A stretch of DNA of 64,000 bases from Lewinellaceae bacterium (GTDB taxonomy: Bacteria > Bacteroidota > Bacteroidia > Chitinophagales > Saprospiraceae): positions 1 to 64,000 of the forward strand of contig JACJXV010000017.1 in NCBI GenBank assembly GCA_020636445.1. The letters are read 5' to 3'. This document shows, one piece after another, positions 16,842 through 28,800 of this stretch. The first letter of the stretch is position 1; the number at the start of each line of letters is the position of its first letter. Under the pieces are notes generated by a model. The model was not told the DNA's origin. It saw only the letters and a list, made by a program, of their open reading frames with translations, and searched no databases. Made by a program: the position numbers and the translations under genes.

Positions 16842-19800
16842 TTATTCCACAATGACCATCTTGCGGGTCGCTGTCTGGCTGCCGGCCGTCAGGGTGTAAT
16901 ACAACACCCCGGTGGTTGGTAATCCGCTGGCGGCGACATTCCGTGAAATGTCGTTACGGGTCAGGCGGATTTCATTGTATCCTTTCGCATACTGCCCTTT
17001 GATCACCCGCAGTGTCCGGCCCGTCACATCCTGGATCGTGATCGTCGCATCACTCGCCTCCGGCAGGGTGAACCCTATCAGGGTCTGCCCCTGGAAGGGG
17101 TTCGGGATGTTCTGGTACAAGCCAAACTGTCCCTGTGGCTGAATGGCATGACTGAAGGCCAGACCTACATTTAACAGGGTGGTTCCCTGGTAGGCCTCGG
17201 CAGGGGTTGGCATTGTGGGAATTGTGGGGATGCGATTCATCGCATCCCGACCGCCGCCCAGGTTGATTACCTCGCTCAGGGCGGCATCGGCCCGGGCCCG
17301 CAGGATCAGGGTAAACAGGGTGCCATCATTGGCCTCCCCATTCCAGCTGGTGGTGATCATCCCTACTTCGGCAAATACCCCGAAATGCTCATCCTGGGCA
17401 ATACCGTTTTCGATATCGATCAGCTCCACCTTCGTTTGATCGAAGTTCAGCGTAAACTGATACCCTTCAACCGCACTGGCTGGTGCTGTGAACTCGATGC
17501 GGTATTCATTACCCGCCGTGAGCTGCTGCTCAGCTGTAGTGATCGTCCAGTTCCCCTGGAATGAGCGCACACTGGCCATCGTCGAGTTCGCCACCGCATT
17601 GCCGTTCAGATCCCCGATCTTGATCCCCACAAAGTTCGCCCGCTGCTCACCCGTCAGGTTGTTGATGTTCTTCACTTCCGGGAACGGCGTCTGCCAGGGG
17701 TTGGCCGGATTCGGGAAGGTAAAGGCTGCATCCACAAAGCGCCAGCTCGTGTTATTGGCCAGTTCACGGTCGATATTCAGAATCAACTTGCGCAGCTGAA
17801 TCATGTCCAGCGTGGTAATTGTTCCCGAACGGTTGGCGTCCGCGGCGATCAACTTATAAGGACTGGTCAATGGCTGTACGTTCAGGATGTGCTTTTGCAG
17901 CAACACCAGGTCAAAGGTCGATACCCCGTTGAGGAAGCCTTTGTTCAGTTTCGGGGTTACTGTGTAATCCGCTCCTGCCGTTAGCCCGTTGAACAGGTAC
18001 TGGCCGGCTACACCGGTCGCATAGTTCATCGCTGCACCGCCACTGAGCGATACATCAACGCCTTCCACTTCGGCCTTGCCTTCCGTCTGGATAATCCCCG
18101 CTATTGCGGCTGATGGACTAGCCGTACACAAGTTGTTCGGATCCGTCAGCTGCACGTAGGTCGTACAGAACGAGTGGTTCCCTTTGGTATCCCAGGCGTG
18201 GATTTCAACCGCTACCCTCGGATTGGCCAAAAAGTCGGCGCAACTCAACACGATGCCCGTTTGGGTTTCGTCCACGTCTTCCCCTACCCGATTGATCGAG
18301 AACTTCGTGACTTTCTTCTGCTTGCTGTTCGCTGGGTTCACCTCGCCTTGTCCGTTACAGTCGTAGATCGGACTGGCAATGAAATCCGTGGCCCATACCG
18401 CCATCATCCCTTCGCCTTCCGGTGTGGGCATCAGCGGCATGGTCAAGCCTTCGATACACGTCGGCGCCGGGCCTTTGCAGTCGGCTACCGTAAACGGTAT
18501 CCGCTTAACGGTAACATTACCGCAGTCGTCGCGCACCGTGACCACCAGGTCATGCGTGCCCTCCGGCAGGTTGGCAATCGTCACGCTGAAGCCCGTAGCC
18601 GTCCGCGTCGTACCATTGGCCAGTGTCCAGTTGGTTTGGAAGGTAGCCGGGTTGAGCAGCGTCGTCTGGCTTTGGCCGGGAGCTACCTGCACCCGATCCA
18701 GTGCCACTTTCACCGCAGCTCCACCGCAGGAGTCATTCGCAACAAACGGAATGGTTACTTTCGCAACACAGGTCTCCGGATCCGTCGCAAACTTATCCAG
18801 CGTCGGTACTTCTACCGTTGGCGGTACCTTATCAAATACCTTGATCACCTGGGTATATTGCCAGGCAAAGGTTGGAACTTCGTCTACCCAGCCGCCGGGG
18901 TAACCCGTTGGTCTATCCCGAACAAAATCGATTTCTTGACTTGGTTTATCAAATACGAACGCAGTGGAATTCGGCTGAGTAGTGCTTCCTCCCGGTCCTC
19001 CAATAACATTCAATAGGCCCCAGTGATAGCCCCGCTCTTCGGGTTCCTTTGCCTTCAGATCTTTTGACAGGTAGTATTCTTCAACACCATTAGTCCCTAA
19101 CTGATCCCCGTAGGTATAAGATGTATTATTACCAATCTGGTCTCTGACCAGCAACCAGTAACCCGTTCCTGTAGGAATATCATAGGTGTCTTTGGTATCA
19201 CCATCTCCGTTCTGATCCCAGGTACGCGGGGCTACCTGTGCGAAGTTCATCGGGTCGATAGCATCTGTGATCCGATCCTGCCACTCCTCAAACTCACACC
19301 AGTTGATCACCGTGTAGGTCCGGAATACTTTGTAGCAAGCCTCCCCTTCGGAGTCGGCGAAGTATTCGCTGTCCTTAACGTTCACCGCCAGTACATCGCA
19401 GCCCAGTTCGTTGTATTCTACAGTAGGAACATCACCCAGGTTACCACAAGCTACCTCTACATCCGCAGGAAATTTGATGTCGTATTCGTGTACCGCAAGG
19501 ACCACTACTTTCTGCTCACACAGCTTGCTCTTCACTTCCACGCCTTTCACCTCGCGGATCGCCGTCCAGCTGCGGATGTAGTAGCCCGCATCGCAGTGCA
19601 GACTCGAATCTACCGCGTATTCCACCCGGCCCGTGCATTCCAGGCCCGTGATCAGCGGCGCGCCCCAGATTTTGTTCGATTCCAGCTCGTCGTAGATCTT
19701 GGCCCGCGTCTCTTTGTCGGTGCACTTGACGTATTGCGTTGCCGGAGCCGTACAGCTTGGGGTCACCTTGTCTTCCAGGTGGATTTCCAGCCAGCAGTAA

Positions 19801-22800
19801 CTGCGGTTTTTGTTATTGTCTTCACCCCACAGTTCAATCACTACATCGCTTCCCAAATCACAGCAGAAGAATTCTACGTAATCCAGCAGCGGCGAGTAGA
19901 AGTCGCCTTTGTGCGGGCCGTCCTTGATTTCTGTGAAATCATCGCGGATTTGGCCATCGTTATCCAAATCGTAATCCCAGTTGTTATCAAAGTAGCCTGA
20001 TTCCAGGCAATCTTTGCTCACAATCCGGCGCACCTTCATCGACGTCAGCGTGCAGTTGTCGAAACTTCCTTCGTCCACATCCGCTACACTGGCTTTGCCA
20101 TAGACCAGGCCATTGTCACCGGCGTAGTAGTCGCCAGGCGTGCGCGTCAGGGTGATATTCAGTTTGTCATCACACTTCATCACCGGCGCTACTTTGTCCA
20201 CCACCGTGAATTCCACTGTTTTGGTGGCGGTATTGTAGCAACCATCGAAAGCTTCGATAACCAGGCGGTGGCGTCCCAATGGAATACCGATCATCACCTG
20301 CTTGCCGCCTACCGTGATAATTGGATAGTTGGCGGGCAGGTAGTCAGTTTGCTCAACAGGAATACCGTATAGTACGATGTCTTTTGACTCTACCTTGTAG
20401 CTCTTTGTGATGTTCGCCGAGCAGTTGTCGGTGACCTTCACGCCCAGGGCCTTTTCCAGGCCGACGTCATCCAGCGGCAGGGTGGCCGTGCAATCCATCG
20501 GGCCCGTGGAGAGCTCTCCGCCTACTCCGACAATCTTCGGCCCTTCCTGGTCGTAAGCTTTGATCAGGATATTCCACGTGTAGCGTACCTCGCCATAGCA
20601 CCAGTCAAAAACCTCCACCTTCGTTTCGATTTTCTTACCGGTGGTACATACCGGGAATACAACCTGCTCCGCTATCGTCGCCGAGAAGTTGCACGTCAGG
20701 TCGAAGATACTGGTCTTCACTCCGCGCTCTGTCGTCCACGTCAGACTATCACGCAGGGCTTTTGCCACGTCAATGTCCATACCGTTGCACACGTTGAAGC
20801 TCAGCACATCATCCCCCGCTCCATAGAAGTTTTGCGGATTAGGCCGCTTAAACTTGATCTGCTGTTGCGTTGACGTTTCATTGCCGTAGCAATCCACCGT
20901 AATGAACGTCCGGGTGATGATCGCAAAATCTCCTGTCTCCTTAATGGCCGCACAGTCGTTGTAGTGAATCGCATCCGAAACCTTCAGCTTGAGGTCTTTG
21001 GTCGCGCAGCAATTGTCGTGATAAACCGGACGGCCCGTGTACCAGGCGTAGGCCGGATTGCTAACCGTCCAGCTCGCTGCATTATTCAGTACTTTATCTA
21101 TCTCGGTGCAGTACAGCGGCAAGCCTTGTACCGGTTCCTGATCGATGATCGGGCCCGTCTTGTCTTCGGCTTTCACCTTACCCCAGCAGATCACCTGATT
21201 GAAGGCATCAAACACCCCGTAGGTCCAAGTGCCCGGTCCATCCACCAGGTTGCCATTGGCAGGGTTCGTGTCGTTGACCAGTACCTTTGCCGCACCGCAG
21301 TTCCCCTGAACCATCGTATTGGCATCAAGCGCAAACTGGCAATTGGCATCCAGCGTAACCACTACGTCCACACAGCCGCAGTTGGCCACTTCGAATGTCT
21401 GTGTAACACTGGCCACGCAGCCCGGATCACTGGGATCTTTAGATGCGGCTTTACCCGCATCAAACCGGTATTCCAGTGTATTGGTGCCCAGAGGCAGGCT
21501 GCCCGGGTTGATCGTTAGCTGGTTGGGAGCTGTCCCCTGACTGGCCCCATCTACCTGGCCGTTGAGGATAAACGTTCCCGTTCCGGTGGCATTGTTGGCC
21601 GCAAAGCCCGTCACCACAAAGGGATTACTGTTCGGCGATACAATCGCCGGCAAGCCACTAATTTGCGGCTCGGGGTAGTAACAAACGTTGTCAATATTCA
21701 ATACCCTATTGGGGTAATACGGACTCGTCGCCGTAATCGCATAGCCTACACCTGATTTATGGCGGCCTACCAGCGAGTACTTATTATTCCCAATCGATAC
21801 AAACTGGGTGTTCACCGCAAACGGCTGGCCCGTGTTAGGATCGATCAGCCCCGTATTGCTGGCTAATACCCAAATCTCGTTATTGTTATTGCCAGTGATT
21901 ACCACTTCTTCATCGAAATAGTCCGGAACAATACTACAGGTACACGGATCAGCTACCGTCGGACCTCCGGCATTGGTAATCGCCGCTTCGCAGTATTCCG
22001 AAGCCAGTACCGTGATTTCTACCGTGCATGCATCGGTCAGTCCCGCTGCATCTTCGACGGTCAGCGTCACCAGCTGTTTGCCGATATCGGCGCAACTGAA
22101 ATTCGTTTTACTCAGGCGACGATCGATGATCCCACAATTGTCAGAGCTGCTATTGTCCACTTCGCCAACTGTAAGCGTGTACGTACCGTTCGCATTGAGC
22201 GTAATGGAGAAGGGCGCTTTGCACCGGGCAACCGGCTTCTCGTTATCGCTAACTACCACCTTTTGCGTGCAGACCGTCGGGTTATTCGCCGCATCCGTGA
22301 ACGTCCACGTGATCGTCGTCGTCCCTACCGGATAGACCGCCGTCAACGCTTGGTTGTCATCACGTACGCCCTTCGCCGTTACCGTCCCACTGCAATTATC
22401 CGTAGCCTGTGGCAACGTGATCGTCACCGTCGCGTAACACTGGCCCGCATCATTGTTGGCCGTGATATCCGTTAAGCTGTTGCAGTCGAATACCGGCTTC
22501 TCGTTATCGCTAACTACCACCTTTTGCGTGCAGACTTCTTTATTGCCCGCTGCATCTGTAAACGTCCACGTGATCGTCGTCGTCCCTACCGGATATACTG
22601 CGCTCAGCGCTTGGTTGTCATCCCGTACGCCCGTCGCCGTTACCGTACCACTGCAATTATCCGTAGCCTGGGGCGCCGTGATCGTCAGCGTCGCGTAACA
22701 TTGGCCCGCATCGTTGTTGGCCGTGATATCCGTTAAGCTGTTGCAGTCAAATACCGGCTTCTCGTTATCGCTAACTACCACCTTTTGCGTGCAGACCGTC

Positions 22801-25800
22801 GCGTTATTCGCCGCATCCGTGAACGTCCAGGTGATTGTCGTCGTGCCCACCGGATAGACCGCCGTCAGCGCTTGGTTGTCATCCCGTACGCCCGTGGCCG
22901 TTACCGTCCCACTGCAATTATCCGTAGCCTGTGGCAACGTGATCGTCACCGTCGCGTAACACTGGCCCGCATCATTGTTGGCCGTGATATCCGTTAAGCT
23001 GTTGCAGTCGAATACCGGCTTCTCGTTATCGCTAACTACCACCTTTTGCGTGCAGACCGTCGCGTTATTCGCCGCATCCGTGAACGTCCAGGTGATTGTC
23101 GTCGTGCCCACCGGATAGACCGCCGTCAGCGCTTGGTTGTCATCCCGTACGCCCGTCGCCGTTACCGTACCACTGCAATTATCCGTAGCCTGGGGCGCCG
23201 TGATCGTCAGCGTCGCGTAACATTGGCCCGCATCGTTGTTGGCCGTGATATCCGTTAAGCTGTTGCAGTCAAATACCGGCTTCTCGTTATCGCTAACTAC
23301 CACCTTTTGCGTGCAGACCGTCGCGTTATTCGCCGCATCCGTGAACGTCCAGGTGATTGTCGTCGTGCCCACCGGATAGACCGCGTTTAGTGCCGCGTTA
23401 TCATCCCGTACGCCCGTGGCCGTTACCGTCCCACTGCAATTATCCGTAGCCTGTGGCAACGCGATCGTCACCGTCGCGTAACACTGGCCCGCATCATTGT
23501 TGGCCGTGATATCCGTTAAGCTGTTGCAGTCGAATACCGGCTTCTCATTATCATTTACCGTAACATCTTGATCACATTCAACTACATTTCCGGCCACATC
23601 TTTGATACTGAAGGTAAGCGAGGTAGTTCCCAAGGGGAATACTGCCTGGTAACCAAACTTAAACACCTTACCAATTTGATTGCTGGACACATATAAGTAT
23701 CCATCAGCATCGAAGGCCAGTCCGGCTGCCACCGTTACCCCCAGGGTACCGGTATCCACTACATCAATGAAAGCACCAGTAGCTCCATTATAGCGGAATA
23801 CGCCACCAATACCCGCGACATAGAGGTTTCCATCCGGGCCAAAGCTTATTCCATCAGGTCCTGCCAGGCCTCCTCCGACAGCAAAAACATCGATAAACAA
23901 GCCGGTGGTGCCATTATACCGCAGAATATTGTTCGTATTGTAGCTGGCAACATAAAGATTGCCGTCCGGACCAAAGGAAATTCCTTCAGGGAAATTCATC
24001 CCTCCTCCGGAAGCGAAAACGCCCATTGGCGCTCCGGTAGTTCCATCATAGCGCAATACCTGATTGGTAAATGCACTCACTACATACAAATTGCCATCCG
24101 GACCAAACGTAAGATCATAACCTCCTGATAGCGTGACAAAAACATCGATAAAGGCACCGGTAGTACCATCATAGCGCAATATCTGCCCCGAAAATGCACT
24201 GGTAACATACAGGTTACCATCCGGACCAAACGTAAGTGCCAGGGGATAATCCAGCCCCCCTCCCGAGGCAAAGACATCGATAAAGGCGCCGGTAGTTCCA
24301 TCGTAGCGCAATACCTGGTCTGTAATGTAACTGGTAACATACAAATTACCATCCGGGCCAAAAGTGATGAAATTGGAGGAAGGTAATCCGCCAAATTGTT
24401 GGGTAACAAACGTATCTATAAAGACATTTTCAAGTAAAAACCCAACAGGCGCTACCAGGGAGGTAAATGTCCGGCCGCAATTATCGCTGCTTAACGGGGG
24501 TTGTATGGCCACTGTAGCACTACATACCCCTTCGTCAGTTCCAGTTGTAATATCTTTCCTGCAGGTAAACTGAGGGGGAATCGCATCTTTCGCAGTTATT
24601 ATCACAACACAGCTTCTTGTGTTCCCATTGTCATCCTCGGCAGTAATGGTTACCTGAACGGTTCCATTGTGCGTTGCGGTTACCAGTGAACCTGCCAGTG
24701 GACTTTGCACTACACTGGCTATTCCGCAGTTATCGCCAGCTATTGCCCCTGTTACCAAATCCGGAACAGTAATTTGACAATTCGCATCCAGATTGAGTTC
24801 CAAATTATTTGGACACACTATCGTTGGCGAAACGGTATCCCGCACCGTAACCACAGCATCGCAAGTGCGGAAGTTACCGGCCGCATCCGTAACCGTCAGC
24901 GTTACGGTATTCGGGCCAACATCACTGCAACTGAAACTAGACTTTGAAGGCACCCGGGAAACTATTCCACAGTTATCCGTAGACCCCCCGTCAATGTCAT
25001 TACCCGTTATCGAGGCCGAACCGCTCGCGTTCAAAAACACCGTGATGTTTTGACAGATGGCCTTCGGCGAAACCGTATCCACTACAGTAACTGTAGCCTG
25101 GCAATTATCGGAGTTTCCTGCTGCGTCCATCACCGTCAAGGTGACCATATTCGGGCCTACATCACTGCAACTGAAGGTAGACTTTGAAGGCACCCTGGAA
25201 ACTATACCACAGTTATCGGTAGACCCGCCGTCAATGTCATTACCCGTTATCGAGGCAGAACCACTCGCATTCAGATATACCGTTATATTTTGGCAAACGG
25301 GTGTTGGCTTAATGTTGTCAAGGGTTAGCACGGCACTGCCCCCGATCAGTGCTGGGCAGCCGTTGGCATCCGCTACTGAGACCAGTGTGTAGGTTGTTGT
25401 ACTGTTCGGGGCTACGTTAATATTTGCTCCACTCTGGTAGTTATTCACCATGATGGTGGTCGTACCCCCATCCGGAGAATAAACTACCGTATAAGGAGCC
25501 GTTCCCCCATTGATCGTTACCGTGAGGTTAGTATTGCCACCGGTGCAAATCACACCGCCACCTGCAATCACTGCCGTGATAGCCGGACAAAGTTGCATCG
25601 TCACATCGGCAGATCCAGTTGCCTGATAGGAACGAATATCCAACCCGGAACCCGGTTGCGACTGGTATGCCGCAGTAGCCGTATTCGGGTAAGTAGCTCC
25701 TGCAACAGCGGTATTGCGGATGGTTACCGTTAAGGTGATCGTCACCATGCCTCCTACGGCAATTGAGGGTATCGCTACATGTACCTGATCCGCAGCCAGG

Positions 25801-28800
25801 TTGGACATAGCAGCCGAGCCCGAGGAAGGGCTTACTCCCGTCAGATCCAGGACCGCATCCAGGTTATCCGTCACCACGACATCGTAGGCAGGTGCTGTCC
25901 CATTGTTGGTCAGGACAATAGAATAGGTAATCTGATCCCCGGCCAGGGCATTGGTTAGGTTACCGCCAGCAATGGTACCGCTACCGTTGGTGGCAGTCAC
26001 ATTTTTGGTTATCGTGATATTCGGCTCAACGATTTCAACATCGGCTACCACGTTAGAGGTAATAGTACCTGTAGCCGAATTGGTATCCTCCCACTGGTAT
26101 TGCAGGCGGTTACCCGTTAGGTTGCCATCGTTATTGGATACATTAGCATCACGGGCAGCAACAGGATTTCCTGGGTAAATAGCGTCCGCAGCCCCCCCAC
26201 TGGCATCCTCATCATCCATACGGGCCGTAACCCGAATGATATACCGATCCTTGTCATCGACTACACCATCCGGCGTATTCAGCACATCACGAAAACCTCC
26301 TAGCCATAACTGCGTACGGGAGCCATCGCCATCACCATTGGAATCCTCAATGGTAAAAGTAGCATTGAGTGCCCCCAGGCCACCTTCCAGGGTTAAATTT
26401 TCACCCATATGAATGACCTGAGCACTTAAAAGATCAACGACTCGATTTTGCCGCCCACCATTCAAAGAATTAGATGGGCTCGGTTGTGCCAGGTCAATCA
26501 TCGACAACTGGTACGTCGTGCCTTCGGGGAAGGTCACGGTGATCAGGTAGCTAAAGGTTTCCCCGATGGCTGCCTCTACAATATTGGCATTGTGCTGACT
26601 GGCATTGGTGTTCGGGTCCGAAGAGCCATCGGGGTAAGTAGCCCCGAAGACGCCCGTGGCAATCACCGGCGTAACACTGGGGTGTTCCACCTGTTTGACT
26701 ACCTGCAGATCAGGCACGGTGAAAGCGGGCGAAGTGGCACTGGTAATGTAATCATTCAAGCCGCCGCTACCATCAGCACCATTCCGTTCATCCGGGGAAC
26801 CGTCTGCTTCCAGCGAGGAATAATCGATAGTCACTGTATTGGTCCAACTATCCCGGGGTGCAACTGTATTCCGTACCCTTACTCGTATGGTAATGGAAAC
26901 ACTACCACCAGGGGCGATCGATGTCCAACCATAGGTCCATAATCCCTGACCAGATCCATTACCACTATAAACAGGGGTAGTACCATTTGGCCCAGTGGTA
27001 GTATACAACCCATACTGCTCCACATAGTCTACCGGAATTACATCCGTCAATTGCACATCATAAGCTGGTGCATTCCCTGTGTTTTGCACGCGAACCGTGT
27101 AGACATATTCATCACCGGCATCCCCTTGGGTGATGTCATTTCCATTATAATCATCGCGCTGTAATTTGGTCACTGTCAGCACCGGTTCAGCTACCTTCAC
27201 TGCCCGGTCCTCCGATTCCACAGTAAGCACACCATTCAGTTTAAGCTGGGCCCGATTGGTCAGCAGGGTCCCACTCTGGTTACCCAGTTCATTGACCACC
27301 AGCGCCTGAAACTGGATGGCCAGGGTTTCTACATCCGCATCATTGTCATTATTGGTCACATTGCCCAGAGCAAAAGTTACCTGCGCACCGGAAGAAGCTC
27401 CGCCACTTACCACCAGCGGTGAAAAGGAAATGGGCGTATTGGCATTCGTTGTACTTACAATGGCCGAACCCGAGACATATTTCAAACCTGCCGGGAGGAG
27501 ATCCACCATCGTGAGGGTATTCAGCGTAGTGCCCTCCGGAACTTCCAGGGTCAACTTATAGGTTACCTTTTCACCGATCAGTACGGGGCGCTCGTTGCCC
27601 GTACTGCCGTCGCCCGTCTCTGCGGATCCCGCTTCGCTGGTGGTGACCAGGGTTTTGGCAAATCCCAAAGCCGATATTTGCACTACATAATCTTCCACTT
27701 CCCCATCACTTACTGCACCCGTGGGATTGGCGCCGCCATCCTGGCGACTCAGGCGGAAACGCGCGCCGAGGTTGGTACCGGTTACCGCATTGGCAGGGAT
27801 AGAGAACGTAAGTGTTACGTTGGCCGCAGTAGTACCATTCGGAACGGCGACTGAGGCCCGCTCGGTAGCGTTATCCAATACCCCGTCGTTATTGAAGTCA
27901 ATCCAGCCATAGAGCGTGGCCGCTGAACCAGTGTTGTTCGTCACATTGACCGTGACATTGGACGTTACCCCTGCTTTTAATGCGGGGAAGGTAACCCCGT
28001 CCTCATCGTCCGGCGTGCCGGCATTATCATCCCCGTCAGCATTAGCGGTAGAGACCCCGTCGGTCTCTGCGTCCAGATTGGAACCAATTTTAAGATTAGG
28101 CACGATAATATGGCTGGGGCCGCCGTTCGCCAGCAGCGTCTGGTAGTCACCAGCGCCTGTGCCTGACGTCAGGTCGGGCAGGTCACCGTAATCATAGCCG
28201 GGAGCAGCCAGCAGACTTGCCTTGGAAATATCTTCGAAGCAAACGTAATCCGCATGTGTCACCACCACATAATATTCATTGCCAAACAGGCCCGTGGCAT
28301 CACTAATACTTAAGGTCGCCGCATTGGTACCGCTGTAAGGCGCAACATCCGTAAGCAGCGTACCGCCGTTGTTGGGATCGCCCAGGTACCACTGGTATTG
28401 TAGTCCCGCGTTGGCAGAAGTGCCCGCTCCGTAATCCGGCGTACCACTATTAAATACCGTGGTATTCGTCGCCGTAGCTACTACCGTAAAGCTGGCCGGT
28501 TGGCCTGTAGCCACGGTCTGATCCGTAGGAGGCGTGGTAACCGAGGCCTGGGTAGCGACCGTTTCGGTACCGTTGGTGCCATTGTAGCCGCCGGTACCAT
28601 TCGTAACTAGCCCATCGCCGTCTACCACAGTAGTAAAATTGCTGCCATCGTCCAGCATGCCGTCGCCGTTGCCATCTGTACCTCCCGACTCCACCACGTC
28701 CAGGCAGCCGTCGTTATCAGAGTCAGGGTCAAGACTGTTGACTATGCCATCTCCGTCCGTATCTCCATCGCCACAAAGCTGAACGCTGAATTTCAGGACA

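Noticed and set aside
17250..18110. Cellulosome component, because of dockerin and cohesin
   Set aside because: No glycoside hydrolase or scaffoldin is present, and both module types occur in one T9SS protein, which is common in Saprospiria without cellulose degradation.
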